A DNA stretch of 64,000 nt, taken from the NCBI GenBank assembly GCA_902522385.1, contig CABYVK010000001.1, positions 1 to 64,000 on the forward strand, given 5' to 3'. The stretch comes from an uncultured Pelagibacteraceae bacterium (lineage in GTDB: Bacteria > Pseudomonadota > Alphaproteobacteria > Pelagibacterales > Pelagibacteraceae). A model generated the notes under the pieces. That model worked only from the letters and a program-made list of their open reading frames with translations, had not been told where the DNA came from and made no database searches. Positions within the stretch are counted from its first letter, which is position 1, and every line of letters starts with the position of its first letter. The translations under genes were made by a program, and so were the position numbers. This document shows, in pieces, positions 1 to 10,902 of the stretch.

Positions 1-53
1 TTTTCAGCAGCAAAAGATTTGTGTATATTATTTAATTCTAAAAAATTATTCAT
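1..53 (-). CDS. lolD: Lipoprotein-releasing ABC transporter ATP-binding protein LolD, N-terminus only (runs off the window start)
   Basis: Reverse strand from 53 reads MNNFLELNNIHKSFAAE..., typical ABC ATPase N-terminus, overlapping the lolC/E stop at 46. Confidence 0.6.
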   Translation of the reverse strand, partial: MNNFLELNNIHKSFAAE

Positions 54-1257
54 ATTTTAACGATACTACTGGATCCATTTTTGCAGCTTTAAGTGCAGGA
101 AAAATTGAGACTATTATTGTTATTAATATTGAACAAATAGATATTAATAATATTGAAGATATGTTAATTTCAGACGGCATTTTGCTTAAAAAATAAATTT
201 CTTCTGGAAATAAGCTGATATCAAAAGCTGAACTTAAAAATTGCCTAAAATCTTCAATATAAATTGAGAATGTTACACCTAATATAATTCCAAACATTGT
301 AGCACTAATGCCTATTATTACTCCAACTAGAAAAAATATCTTCACTACAGATTTATTTAATACTCCTATAGATTTTAAAATTGCAATATCTCTAGTTTTA
401 TTTTTTACTAAAATTGTTAATCCAGAAATTATATTAAATGCAGCTACAATTATTATTAATGATAATATAATAAACATCACATTTCGTTCCACTTTTAATG
501 CCGAAAATAATGAACTATTCATATCTGCCCATGTGTATACAAATGCATCAGGAAAAAGACTCATCAATTTTTCTTTATGATATTCTATATTTTTAGGATC
601 TTTGAAATAGTACTCTGTAAATCTTTCATCCTTATCTTTATCAAAAAAATCCTCTAATGTTTTTAAATTTATATATGCAATATTTTCATCAAATTCTGAC
701 AATCCACTTTCAAATATTGAGATTATTTGAAATACATTATGCTTTGGTAAGGAACCAACTAATGTTTGTACACCGGCGGGTGAAGTAATGGAAAATTCAT
801 CACCTATATCTAATCCTAAAATATCGCTTAAATCTCGACCAATAGAAATTGTATTTTCATCTAAATTTTTAGAACCAAAAAATTTTTCATTATTTGAAAT
901 TTCTAGTCCCTTAAAATCATTTGCCAAATAACCTTTAAGCAAAATACCTTTGGTTCCATTCTTATGAAAAATAACTGCTTCTCCATCATTTGATAAAATG
1001 CCTTTAGCAAAATCTTTATCTGGCTTTGAATTAATAGGATTATCATATGGTTTTACAACAGCATGGGCATTGAAGCCAATAATCTTATTTATTAATTCAG
1101 TTCTAAATCCATTCATTACTGACATAACTATAATTAAAACTGCAACACCGAGACTAATCCCAATAAAAGAAAATATTGAAATGACATTTAAAAAGCCATC
1201 TTTCTTTCGAGCTTTTAAAAATCTTAAAGTAATTTCTTTTTCTAAATTAGAAATCAA
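46..1257 (-). CDS. lolC: Lipoprotein-releasing ABC transporter permease (LolC/LolE family)
   Basis: 403 aa; N-terminal 'FLKARKKDGFLNVISIFSFIGISLGVAVLIIVMSVMNGFRTEL' and four-TM MacB/FtsX-like layout. Confidence 0.9.
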   Translation of the reverse strand: MISNLEKEITLRFLKARKKDGFLNVISIFSFIGISLGVAVLIIVMSVMNGFRTELINKIIGFNAHAVVKPYDNPINSKPDKDFAKGILSNDGEAVIFHKNGTKGILLKGYLANDFKGLEISNNEKFFGSKNLDENTISIGRDLSDILGLDIGDEFSITSPAGVQTLVGSLPKHNVFQIISIFESGLSEFDENIAYINLKTLEDFFDKDKDERFTEYYFKDPKNIEYHKEKLMSLFPDAFVYTWADMNSSLFSALKVERNVMFIILSLIIIVAAFNIISGLTILVKNKTRDIAILKSIGVLNKSVVKIFFLVGVIIGISATMFGIILGVTFSIYIEDFRQFLSSAFDISLFPEEIYFLSKMPSEINISSILLISICSILITIIVSIFPALKAAKMDPVVSLKYE

Positions 1258-2588
1258 ATTGAATTTTTTTGTTTAGTTATAATTTCTATAATTTTTTTTA
1301 AAGGTAAATTTTGAGTTTCTTGACCAGTTTCTTTGAACTCTAATAAATCACCTTCACTTTTCTTACCAATTATAATTTGATACGGGGAACCAATTAAGTT
1401 CATTTTTTTAATTTTAGATGAAAAATTTTCATCTGTATCATCAATGATTGCATCAATATTATTTTTGAGTAATTCTTTATTAATATTATTTGCTTTATCT
1501 AAAGCTGATGTGTCATTTTTATTTATCATAGCTATTATAGCAATATCATAAGGAGCAACAGACAATGGCCATTTCATGATTTCATTTTTGTCATCATATT
1601 TTGCCTCAATTATAGCACCTACTAACCTTGATACACCGATTCCATAAGAGCCCATTTTAACAAAATCTCTCATTCCCCCTGGTAAATCAACTGATGCACT
1701 CATTGGTTTTGAATATTTGTCACCAAAATAAAATATGTGACCTACTTCGATACCTTTTGTGATTAATTGATTTTCTTTGGAAACAATTTTTTCAAATTCT
1801 TTTTGATTAAACTTTTCATCAGTTACAGCATAGAACTGTTCATATTTTTTTCTCATACTCTCTAATGAATCTTTTTCTAGTTCAGTATCATCACTATCAA
1901 GATCGAATATTCTTTTATCTGTGAAAATTTTACTTTCTCCAGTATCAGCAAGAATAATAAATTCATGAGATAAATTTCCGCCTATAGGTCCAGTATCAGC
2001 AGCCATGGGTATTGCTGTCAAAGATAATCTTTTAAATGTTCTTAAATAAGAAAGAAAGAATTTATTATAAGAATAAATAGCTTCTTCATCAGACACATCA
2101 AATGAATATGCATCTTTCATATAAAACTCTCTACCACGCATAATTCCAAATCTAGGTCTAATTTCATCTCTGAACTTCCATTGAATATGATACATAAGTT
2201 GTGGAAGTGATTTATAAGATTTTATTGAAGATCTAAAAATTTCAGTAACTTGCTCCTCATTGGTTGGTCCATATAACATTTCTCTATTTTGACGGTCGGT
2301 TATTCTTAACATCTCTTCACCATAATCGTCATAACGTCCACTTTCTTTCCAAATTTCACTGGATTGAATTGTTGGCATTAATATTTCTTGAGCTCCAATT
2401 TTGTTTTGTTCTTGTCTAACAATGTCTTCAATTTTTTTCATTACTTTAAAACCTAAAGGTAACCATGAATAAATTCCTGCTGAGGCTTGCTTAATCATGC
2501 CCACTCTCAGCATTAACTGATGAGATTTAATTTTTGCTTCTGAAGGATTATTTTTTAATATCGGTATAAATGAATTTGATAAAAGCAT
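1254..2588 (-). CDS. proS: Prolyl-tRNA synthetase (short alphaproteobacterial form)
   Basis: 444 aa; class II aaRS motifs 'GIYSWLPLGFKVMKKIEDIVRQEQ', 'KFRDEIRPRFGIMRGREFYMKDAYSFD', 'GSYGIGVSRLVGAIIE'. Confidence 0.95.
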   Translation of the reverse strand: MLLSNSFIPILKNNPSEAKIKSHQLMLRVGMIKQASAGIYSWLPLGFKVMKKIEDIVRQEQNKIGAQEILMPTIQSSEIWKESGRYDDYGEEMLRITDRQNREMLYGPTNEEQVTEIFRSSIKSYKSLPQLMYHIQWKFRDEIRPRFGIMRGREFYMKDAYSFDVSDEEAIYSYNKFFLSYLRTFKRLSLTAIPMAADTGPIGGNLSHEFIILADTGESKIFTDKRIFDLDSDDTELEKDSLESMRKKYEQFYAVTDEKFNQKEFEKIVSKENQLITKGIEVGHIFYFGDKYSKPMSASVDLPGGMRDFVKMGSYGIGVSRLVGAIIEAKYDDKNEIMKWPLSVAPYDIAIIAMINKNDTSALDKANNINKELLKNNIDAIIDDTDENFSSKIKKMNLIGSPYQIIIGKKSEGDLLEFKETGQETQNLPLKKIIEIITKQKNSI

Positions 2589-2589
2589 C

Positions 2590-2835
2590 TTAATTAATCA
2601 TATTTCTTAAATTTAAATATTCAAATTTAATTAATAAGTAAATTATAATGAAAATGACAGTAGTAATTACAGTGCAATAAAGGAATTTTTTCATCATTTT
2701 TGGATTTTCAGGCGATCCAGGATCCTCACCATCAATTTTTACTGTCTTTGTTCGATTTACATCAATAGGTAAAATAGCAAAAAAAACTATCCACCATATA
2801 ATTATATAGATGATAGCTAAGCCTGTTGCGCTCAT
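2590..2835 (-). CDS. DUF1467 family membrane protein
   Basis: 81 aa, two TM helices, 'WWIVFFAILPIDV...EDPGSPENPKMMKKF' typical of DUF1467, adjacent to proS and rnj. Confidence 0.75.
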   Translation of the reverse strand: MSATGLAIIYIIIWWIVFFAILPIDVNRTKTVKIDGEDPGSPENPKMMKKFLYCTVITTVIFIIIYLLIKFEYLNLRNMIN

Positions 2836-4493
2836 TAAATTCTTACTAAATTGATATTGGTAAAAGGTTTTTTTCCTGTTCTTTCTTTAGAAAATTTTCT
2901 GCAAGCAATTTTTAATGCATCAATAAAATTATGCTCCTGTTGTTTGCTTCCAATTTTAAAAGTTCTAGAGGTTTTCTCTATTTCCTCTTCTAATCCATAT
3001 ACAAAATCATCTCGATCATCTACAGGTAAACCACGAAATGAAAGTACTGGGTTATTGTGTATATTTCCTTTAGGTGTAATCATTATTGTTACCTCAAGAT
3101 ATCCATTAGCACTTAAATTTTTCCTATCTTTTATCGATTGTGAATCTGGATCAACGCTTATACTACCATCTAGATAAAGTCTGCCGCTTGGGGCCTTGTC
3201 ATATACTTCAGGTTTTTCACCTGGATATAACTTAACAATATCACCATTTTCGACTTGAACTGGATGTGGTACTTGCATTTCTTTTGCAAAATTAATGTGT
3301 TCAATCATATGTCTATGCTCACCATGCACAGGTATTACACATCTAGGTTTTACCCATTGATACATCTCTTTAAGGTCTTCTCTATTTGGATGTCCAGAAA
3401 CATGAACGAATTCAGTTTCTTCAGATATTACTTCTATTCCATCCTTAACTAGTTGATTGTGAAGTTTATAAAGTTTTTTTTCATTACCAGGTATAATTTT
3501 TGAAGAAAAAATTACAGCATCACCTTTTTCAATAAAAACATCTGGATGAACATAACTAGAAATTCTCATCATTGCACCCATTGGTTCGCCTTGACTTCCA
3601 GTACATAAATATACAATTTTTTCTCTTGAGAAATTTTTAGCTTCTCTTGGATCAATTGGTTCAATTGTATTTTTTAAATATCCACATTGACGTGCAGCTT
3701 TATAAATACGATACATTGATCTTCCAACTAACGAGATTTGTCTTCCTGTTTGTTCTGCACAATAAAAAGCTGTCTCCATTCTAGCTACATTCGAAGCAAA
3801 AGACGTTATAATAATCCTTTTTTTTAATCGAGACATAACGTTTAACATATTTTTTCTTACATCTAATTCTGAACCCGATCTACCAGCACTAAAAACATTT
3901 GTTGAATCACAAATCATTGCTAGCACACCTTCTTCCCCAATTTCCTTTAATCTTTTTTCGTTTATATTGTCTCCAATTAAAGGATTTGGATCAACCTTCC
4001 AATCTCCAGTATGTAAGATGACCCCAGCAGGAGTTTTAATTCTAAGTCCGTTTGGTTCTAATATAGAATGAGTTAAAGTGATGTATTCAATTTCAAATGG
4101 ATCCAAAGAAACCTTTCCATTTAACTCAACAATCTGTAAATCATTGGTAATATCGATTTGTTTTTCTTTAAACTTTTCTTGAATTAATACAGCTGTGAAA
4201 GGAGTTGCAAAAATTTTACATTGTAATTTTGGCCATAGATGAGCAATAGCACCTATGTGATCCTCGTGAGCATGTGTTAAAACTATTCCTAATAAATTAT
4301 CTTTTCTCTCAACTATAAACCCTGGATCTGGATAAATTAAATCAACACCTGGAATAGTATCATCTGCAAAAGTTACCCCTATGTCGACCATAATCCATTT
4401 ATGATCACTAGGCTGTCCATAGCCAAACAAATTCATGTTCATGCCTATTTCACCTGATCCACCTAAGGGACAAAATAATAGTTCATCTTTCAT
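2835..4493 (-). CDS. rnj: Ribonuclease J
   Basis: 552 aa; 'PLGGSGEIGMNMN', metallo-beta-lactamase motif 'LTHAHEDHIGA', 'HVSGHPNREDLKEMYQWVKPRCVIPVHGE'. Confidence 0.93.
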   Translation of the reverse strand: MKDELLFCPLGGSGEIGMNMNLFGYGQPSDHKWIMVDIGVTFADDTIPGVDLIYPDPGFIVERKDNLLGIVLTHAHEDHIGAIAHLWPKLQCKIFATPFTAVLIQEKFKEKQIDITNDLQIVELNGKVSLDPFEIEYITLTHSILEPNGLRIKTPAGVILHTGDWKVDPNPLIGDNINEKRLKEIGEEGVLAMICDSTNVFSAGRSGSELDVRKNMLNVMSRLKKRIIITSFASNVARMETAFYCAEQTGRQISLVGRSMYRIYKAARQCGYLKNTIEPIDPREAKNFSREKIVYLCTGSQGEPMGAMMRISSYVHPDVFIEKGDAVIFSSKIIPGNEKKLYKLHNQLVKDGIEVISEETEFVHVSGHPNREDLKEMYQWVKPRCVIPVHGEHRHMIEHINFAKEMQVPHPVQVENGDIVKLYPGEKPEVYDKAPSGRLYLDGSISVDPDSQSIKDRKNLSANGYLEVTIMITPKGNIHNNPVLSFRGLPVDDRDDFVYGLEEEIEKTSRTFKIGSKQQEHNFIDALKIACRKFSKERTGKKPFTNINLVRI

Positions 4494-4497
4494 ATTA

Positions 4498-5241
4498 TTA
4501 AATCAATTTTGAAATCTTTATTAAACCTTTAATTGTAATATCTTGGTTGTGCCTTACTTTTGTTTTTATTGAGTTTTTAAATAAATTTGAAAATCCACCA
4601 GTAATAATTACTTTAAAAGATTTACCGGTCTCTTTCTTAATTAAATTAATAATATTGTCAATTAAACCCGCATAACCCCAAAAAAAGCCTGATCTAACAG
4701 CTGAGATTGTATTGTTACCAATGACTTTATTAATCTTTTTTAAATCTATTTTTGGAATCAAGGTTGCTTTGTCAGACAAGGTATTAAGAGATAATCTCAC
4801 ACCCGGGGCAATGATACCTCCATAATAAGTATTTTTAATTAGTACATCAAAAGTTGTTGCTGTACCAAAATCCAAAATTATAAAATTGTTTTTATTGTTA
4901 ATTAAACTTATAGCATTAGTAATTCTATCTGAGCCTACCTGTTTATAATCTACTTTGATTTTTATAAGTGATTTTAGGTTTAATTTTTTAACCTCATAGC
5001 ATTTTAATTTAACGCTTTTCGATAAAAATTTATTAATTATAGAGAAAGTTTTTGGAACAACACTACAAAATAATATTTTTTCAATTTTATTTAATTGAAT
5101 TTTATTTTTTTTAAATAAAATATTAAGCTGCTTGTTGTTTATAGATTTTGACAAAAAAGTAATTTTTTTTAAAATTTTATTATTTTTAGAAACAACACAT
5201 AATTTCGTTTCCGTATTACCGATATCACCTAGAATATACAT
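4498..5241 (-). CDS. coaX: Type III pantothenate kinase
   Basis: 247 aa; 'DIGNTETKLCVV', 'GSDRITNAISLI...FIILDFGTATTFDVL', 'GGIIAPGVRLSLNTLSDKATLIPKI'. Confidence 0.9.
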   Translation of the reverse strand: MYILGDIGNTETKLCVVSKNNKILKKITFLSKSINNKQLNILFKKNKIQLNKIEKILFCSVVPKTFSIINKFLSKSVKLKCYEVKKLNLKSLIKIKVDYKQVGSDRITNAISLINNKNNFIILDFGTATTFDVLIKNTYYGGIIAPGVRLSLNTLSDKATLIPKIDLKKINKVIGNNTISAVRSGFFWGYAGLIDNIINLIKKETGKSFKVIITGGFSNLFKNSIKTKVRHNQDITIKGLIKISKLI

Positions 5242-5777
5242 TATTTAATTTTATATAGTTTAGATAAATTTTTTTCAAAAAGTTGTTTTAGTTTATTTTC
5301 CACAATTAATTTACTAATACTTTTTTTAGTTACCTCTTGCAAGTTTGTGGTAGGATAATTCCTTATAATTGGATTTTTTTTAATATTTATGCCTATGCCA
5401 GTAATTAAAAATTTTTTACCTCTTACAAATATTACTTCTTGTAAAATGCCACTAATTTTTTTTTTATCAATTAGTAAGTCATTTGGTTTTTTAAATAAAA
5501 TTTTTTTACTTGTAAATAAGGAGAGTAATTTTTTAACTAAAAGACAATTGATTTTTGTTATAGCATTAATCGATAGTTTCGTTTTATTTATTTCATTGAA
5601 GAAAGAGATAAATAAATTTCCTTTTGATGATATCCATTTTCTTCCATACTTTCCCCTACCGTTTATTTGTGTTTCAGCAACAACCATACCTAAACTATGT
5701 TTAGTTTCTTTAATAATTCTTATCGCAGTATTGTTTGTGCTTTTAATTTTTTTAAATTTAAATTTTTTAAATTTCAT
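5241..5777 (-). CDS. birA: Biotin--[acetyl-CoA-carboxylase] ligase, catalytic domain only
   Basis: 178 aa; 'KSTNNTAIRI', 'GRGKYGRKWISSKGNLFISF', 'KKPNDLLIDKKKISGILQE', 'GIGINI'; no N-terminal HTH. Confidence 0.88.
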   Translation of the reverse strand: MKFKKFKFKKIKSTNNTAIRIIKETKHSLGMVVAETQINGRGKYGRKWISSKGNLFISFFNEINKTKLSINAITKINCLLVKKLLSLFTSKKILFKKPNDLLIDKKKISGILQEVIFVRGKKFLITGIGINIKKNPIIRNYPTTNLQEVTKKSISKLIVENKLKQLFEKNLSKLYKIK

Positions 5778-7195
5778 TAAATAATATTAATTCTTGAAAC
5801 AACTTCTACTAACTGACTTGGGAATATGAAGTATAAAAGAATTAATATAGTTGAAACTGTCAGTGAAATTTTTAGCCATAAGCTATGGTCTGAGTCATAT
5901 TTATCTTTTTCCTTATCAAAATACATAATTTTTATAATTCTTAGATAATAAAAAGCTGCAATCACAGTTGATAACAATCCTACTATAGCTAAGAAATACA
6001 TTGATTGTTCCAATACTGCTTTAAAAACGTAAAATTTTGCGAAGAAACCTGCTAGAGGTGGTATGCCTGCTAAAGAAAATAGTATTAATAACAAACATAA
6101 AGACAACAATGGATGATTTTTTGATAATCCTGAGAGATCATCAATATTCTCATAATATTGATCCTTTCTTCTTAACATTAATAGACATGAAAAAAGAGCT
6201 AAGTTCATAACAACATAAATAGAAATATAAATTATCGAACTTTGAATTCCCTCGTTTGATGTTGTGGCTAAACCAGCTAATGTGTAACCAATGTGTCCTA
6301 TAGAACTGTAAGCAATTAGTCTTTTAATGTTAGTTTGCCCTATAGCAGCAACTGCTCCAAAAACCATAGAAGCTATAGATAAGAAAACTATTATCATTTG
6401 CCATTGATCAGTTAAATTTAAAAAAGGAACATATAAAAATCTAATAAATACAGTCAAAGCAGCTACCTTTGGTACTATTGTGAAAAACAAAGTTACAGTT
6501 GTTGGAGATCCCTCATAAACATCAGGTGCCCACATATGGAATGGAACTGCAGAAATTTTAAATGCTAAACCAACTAATATAAAGACAATCCCAAAAGTTA
6601 AAACATATTCCTCAGAATTTAGTTGATTTGATATTATGTCAAAATTGGTAGAACCTGAAAAACCATAAACTAAAGAACATCCATATAATAATAATCCTGA
6701 TGATAACGCACTTAAAACAAAATATTTCAGACCAGCTTCTGATGATTTTAATTGATCTCTGTTATATGTAGCTAAAACATATAGAGCTAATGACTGTAAT
6801 TCTAAGCCCATATAAAAAACAATTAAATCATTTGAACTGATCATTACCATCATTCCAAGAATTGAACTCAAAATAAGAACTGGGTATTCTATATTATATA
6901 TTTTAAATGTTTTTAAGTAAGTTGACGAAATAATTAAAACTAAAAAACCTCCAATTAAAGTTATAATTTTCATTAGCGAGGACATACTGTCAATCACAAC
7001 GCTTTTATTAAACAAAGTTTCTCTAGTTACAGAGAAAGTTTCATTGAATGTTATTATTGTTGTAATTAAAATTGCAAACAAAGATAAATTAAAAGTAATT
7101 TTAGAACTGTCATTTTTAAACACACCTAAAATAAGTAAAAACATAATTGATAAAGAAATAAAAATTTCAGGTAATATTAAATTTAAATTTTCCAT
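5777..7195 (-). CDS. nuoN: NADH-quinone oxidoreductase subunit N
   Basis: 472 aa proton-pumping-type membrane subunit; last gene of the nuo order. Confidence 0.95.
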   Translation of the reverse strand: MENLNLILPEIFISLSIMFLLILGVFKNDSSKITFNLSLFAILITTIITFNETFSVTRETLFNKSVVIDSMSSLMKIITLIGGFLVLIISSTYLKTFKIYNIEYPVLILSSILGMMVMISSNDLIVFYMGLELQSLALYVLATYNRDQLKSSEAGLKYFVLSALSSGLLLYGCSLVYGFSGSTNFDIISNQLNSEEYVLTFGIVFILVGLAFKISAVPFHMWAPDVYEGSPTTVTLFFTIVPKVAALTVFIRFLYVPFLNLTDQWQMIIVFLSIASMVFGAVAAIGQTNIKRLIAYSSIGHIGYTLAGLATTSNEGIQSSIIYISIYVVMNLALFSCLLMLRRKDQYYENIDDLSGLSKNHPLLSLCLLLILFSLAGIPPLAGFFAKFYVFKAVLEQSMYFLAIVGLLSTVIAAFYYLRIIKIMYFDKEKDKYDSDHSLWLKISLTVSTILILLYFIFPSQLVEVVSRINII

Positions 7196-7196
7196 A

Positions 7197-8678
7197 TTAT
7201 TTACTAGCTATATTTGTGTTATGCATATTAATTAAATCAGTAACAGAAACTTCAATAGTGTTGATTAATGGATCAGGGTAAAAACCAAAAAATAAGATTG
7301 GTGCAGCCAAACAAGATAAAATAAAATATTCAGATCTATTTAAATCTAAAATTTTTTTAAGATCTTCATTAAGTAATTTTCCAAATACTACTCTTTTATA
7401 GAGCCACAACATATATGCAGCTCCCAAAATTACTCCAATGCTTGCTATAACAGCTACTAAAAAATTATCTTTGAAAGCTCCCATTAATATTAAAAACTCG
7501 CCAATAAAACCACTGGTTCCTGGTAAACCAAGAGATGCTAAAGCAAATAACATGAAAAATATAGAATATTTTGGAATTACAGAAACCAGTCCGCCATATG
7601 TGCTTATCAATCTGGAATGCATTCTATCATAAACTACACCAACAGTTAAAAATAATGCAGCTGAGACTAGGCCGTGGCTTATCATTTGAATTATACTTCC
7701 TTCAATTCCTTGTTGTTGCAAAGTGAATATACCCAAAGTTACAAAGCCCATATGCGCAACTGATGAATAAGCAATTAACTTTTTCATATCTTCCTGCATC
7801 AAAGCTATCAGTGAAGTAAATATGATTGCAATAACACTCAAAGTGTAAATTAATGGTGTAAATACTTCTGATGCAAGTGGAAAAAGACCTAAAGAAAATC
7901 TTATAAAACCATATCCAGCCATCTTTAACAAAATTGCGGCTAGTAATACAGATCCAGCAGTAGGAGCCTCAACGTGCGCATCAGGTAACCATGTATGAAC
8001 TGGCCACATAGGTGTTTTAACAGCAAATGAACTAAAAAATGCTAACCACAATAAATTTTGATATTTAACATCAATACCAATTTCATATAATTGAACCACG
8101 TCAGTTGTTCCTGTAATCCAATAAATTGAAATTATTGCAACTAACATCAAAACAGAACCTAACAACGTATATAAAAAGAATTTGAATGCTGAATAAACTC
8201 TTCTTGTTCCTCCCCAAATACCAATAATTAGAAACATTGGGATTAATCCAGCTTCAAAAAATAAATAAAACACAACTAAATCAAGGGCAGAAAAAACACC
8301 AATCATAAAACTTTCCATAATTAGTATTGCAATTAAAAAATCTCTTAATCTATTTTTAACAGAATTGTTTACAGAAATAATACATAATGGTGTAATAAAT
8401 GTTGTGAGTATAATAAACAAAATTGAGATCCCATCTACTCCAACTTTGTAATTAATAAATCCTTTAATCCATGTTCTATCTTCTATAAATTGAAAACTAG
8501 AGGTTGATTGATCAAAAGCAATCCATAAGTAAATGGAAATTAAAAAATTTACTACTGTAGTAAATAAGGCTACATATTTTATCGTAGTATTATTTCCTTC
8601 TTTTTCTTTGATAAAAAATAAAAATAAAGCTCCTATTGTTGGTAATAATATTAGAGATGAAAGAATAGGGAAATTCAT
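7197..8678 (-). CDS. nuoM: NADH-quinone oxidoreductase subunit M
   Basis: 493 aa; 'FFEAGLIPMFLIIGIWGG', 'KTPMWPVHTWLPDAHVEAPTAGSVLLA'. Confidence 0.96.
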   Translation of the reverse strand: MNFPILSSLILLPTIGALFLFFIKEKEGNNTTIKYVALFTTVVNFLISIYLWIAFDQSTSSFQFIEDRTWIKGFINYKVGVDGISILFIILTTFITPLCIISVNNSVKNRLRDFLIAILIMESFMIGVFSALDLVVFYLFFEAGLIPMFLIIGIWGGTRRVYSAFKFFLYTLLGSVLMLVAIISIYWITGTTDVVQLYEIGIDVKYQNLLWLAFFSSFAVKTPMWPVHTWLPDAHVEAPTAGSVLLAAILLKMAGYGFIRFSLGLFPLASEVFTPLIYTLSVIAIIFTSLIALMQEDMKKLIAYSSVAHMGFVTLGIFTLQQQGIEGSIIQMISHGLVSAALFLTVGVVYDRMHSRLISTYGGLVSVIPKYSIFFMLFALASLGLPGTSGFIGEFLILMGAFKDNFLVAVIASIGVILGAAYMLWLYKRVVFGKLLNEDLKKILDLNRSEYFILSCLAAPILFFGFYPDPLINTIEVSVTDLINMHNTNIASK

Positions 8679-10588
8679 TATTTAATTATTAAAAAAGTTA
8701 GCAAAGCAGAGAAACCTAACAACATTACAAATGCATATTGATAAATAAAACCACTTTGAAATTTAGTTGCTTTTATTGAGCATTTTTTTATAAATGAAGA
8801 AATTCCATCGGGTCCAAAACCATCTATTATAGTTCCGTCACAAAATTTCCATAAAAATAATCCTAATTTTTTTGAAGATTTGATAAACAATACATCATAC
8901 AACTCATCAAAGTACCATTTATTCACTAAAAAATTATATAAAGGTTTATTCATTGAAACTATTGAATTAGGTAGCTCTTTGTTTTTTATAAATAAGTAAT
9001 AAGCAATTGGAATAGACAATAAAACTAAACAAGGTGTTAAGATCATAAACCATAAAGGTGGATGTTCAGTGCTTAAAGGCTCCAAAAACTTGATAGACTC
9101 TGCCCAGAATAAATTTTCACCATGACCAATAAAGAGTCCTTTAAATAAAAAACCAGCAAATATTGCTCCTATCGAGAGGATAAATAAAGGAACAAGCATT
9201 ACTAACGGAGACTCGTGTGTTTCCTCTATCTTGATCTCTTTATTGTTATATTCTCCATGGAAAGTTTTAAAAATTAATCTCCATGAATAAATAGATGTTA
9301 AAAATGCTGTAATTATTCCAATCCCAGCTGCATAATAACCAGTAGTATTACCTTTTAAATAAGCAAATTCTATAATTGCATCTTTAGAATAAAATCCTGA
9401 TAAAAATGGAAAACCTGTTAAAGCAAGTGTTCCTATAATCATTAAAGAATAAGTGTATGGTAACTTTCTCCAAACACCTCCCATATTATTTATATTTTGC
9501 TCGTCTTTAAATGCATGGATTACTGAACCAGATCCTAAAAATAATAAAGCTTTGAAAAATGCATGAGTAAATAAGTGAAACATAGCAACATTGTATGCAC
9601 CTACTCCAGCTGCAAAAAACATATAACCAAGTTGACTACATGTAGAATAAGCAATGATTTTTTTTATATCTGTTTGAACCAAAGCGACAGTTGCTGCAAA
9701 AAATGCAGTAGTCATTCCAACAATAGTTACAAAATTTAGTATTAACGGTGAATATTCGTAAATTGGGGAACACCTTACTACTAAGAATACACCAGCTGTT
9801 ACCATCGTTGCTGCATGAATTAATGCAGAGACTGGAGTTGGACCCTCCATAGCATCAGGTAGCCAAGTATGCAGCAATATCTGCGCAGATTTACCCATTG
9901 CTCCAATAAATAAAAGTAAACAAATTAAATCTATTGCTTTAACCTCAAAACCTAAAAATGATAAATTTTTATCTACAAATGTTGGAATTTGTTGAAAAAC
10001 TTCTGAGTAATTTACAGTTCCAAATAAATAAAATATTAAGAAAATTCCTAAAGCAAAACCAAAATCACCTACTCTATTTACAACAAATGCTTTTATTGCT
10101 GCAGCATTAGCACTTTCCTTTTTGAACCAGAAACCAATTAAGAAGTAGGAACATAAACCTACACCTTCCCAACCAAAAAATAATTGTATAAAATTATCTG
10201 AAGTCACAAGCATTAACATCGCAAATGTGAATAATGATAAATAAGCCATAAATCTTGGTTTATGAGGGTCATGAGACATGTAACCAATTGAATAGATATG
10301 CACTAAAGCAGATACAGAAGTTACAACTACTAGCATCACTGATGATAATGGATCAATTAACATTGACCAATTTACATCAAGTGAACCAGAGCTTATCCAG
10401 GTAGCTATAACAATATTTTCTTCATACTGATTTACGATTACTTTATAAAGAACATAAATTGATAAAAATGCAGAAATAGAAACTAAAACACTTGTTACTA
10501 TTTCTGAGTTTCTATCACCGATATATCTTCCAAAAAAACCAGAGATAATTGAAGCAATAAGTGGAAGAAATATAATTGATAGTTCCAT
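8678..10588 (-). CDS. nuoL: NADH-quinone oxidoreductase subunit L
   Basis: 636 aa; 'FFGWEGVGLCSYFLIGFWF', 'LLHTWLPDAMEGPTPVSALIHAATMVTAGVFLV'. Confidence 0.97.
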   Translation of the reverse strand: MELSIIFLPLIASIISGFFGRYIGDRNSEIVTSVLVSISAFLSIYVLYKVIVNQYEENIVIATWISSGSLDVNWSMLIDPLSSVMLVVVTSVSALVHIYSIGYMSHDPHKPRFMAYLSLFTFAMLMLVTSDNFIQLFFGWEGVGLCSYFLIGFWFKKESANAAAIKAFVVNRVGDFGFALGIFLIFYLFGTVNYSEVFQQIPTFVDKNLSFLGFEVKAIDLICLLLFIGAMGKSAQILLHTWLPDAMEGPTPVSALIHAATMVTAGVFLVVRCSPIYEYSPLILNFVTIVGMTTAFFAATVALVQTDIKKIIAYSTCSQLGYMFFAAGVGAYNVAMFHLFTHAFFKALLFLGSGSVIHAFKDEQNINNMGGVWRKLPYTYSLMIIGTLALTGFPFLSGFYSKDAIIEFAYLKGNTTGYYAAGIGIITAFLTSIYSWRLIFKTFHGEYNNKEIKIEETHESPLVMLVPLFILSIGAIFAGFLFKGLFIGHGENLFWAESIKFLEPLSTEHPPLWFMILTPCLVLLSIPIAYYLFIKNKELPNSIVSMNKPLYNFLVNKWYFDELYDVLFIKSSKKLGLFLWKFCDGTIIDGFGPDGISSFIKKCSIKATKFQSGFIYQYAFVMLLGFSALLTFLIIK

Positions 10589-10590
10589 AA

Positions 10591-10902
10591 TTATCCTTTC
10601 AACTTATCAATTTCTTCTACTCGTATTGTTCCAGAATTTCTGAAATAGACAACAATGATTGCTAATCCTATTGCTGCTTCTGCTGCTGCAACGGTAAGAA
10701 TAAATAAAGTAAAGACTTGTCCTGCCAAATCTCCTAAATAAATAGAAAAAGCAACTAAATTGATATTTACAGCTAGTAATATCAATTCAATACTCATTAA
10801 AATGACAATGATGTTCTTCCTGTTAAGGAAAATACCTATTACTCCGATTGAAAATATCACTGCTCCTAAAGTTAAATAATGTCCTAAACCTATATCAATC
10901 AT
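10591..10902 (-). CDS. nuoK: NADH-quinone oxidoreductase subunit K
   Basis: 103 aa; '[35 protein letters not shown]'. Confidence 0.96.
   Translation of the reverse strand: MIDIGLGHYLTLGAVIFSIGVIGIFLNRKNIIVILMSIELILLAVNINLVAFSIYLGDLAGQVFTLFILTVAAAEAAIGLAIIVVYFRNSGTIRVEEIDKLKG

Noticed and set aside
308-580. Plus-strand ORFs antisense to well-supported genes (for example 308-580, 998-1276, 2851-3177, 20446-20847, 23258-23512, 47020-47226, 59018-59272)
   Set aside because: All lie within strongly supported minus-strand genes and show low-complexity antisense translations; treated as chance ORFs
1254-2588. Short prolyl-tRNA synthetase lacking the full editing insertion
   Set aside because: This is the usual alphaproteobacterial form, not a novelty
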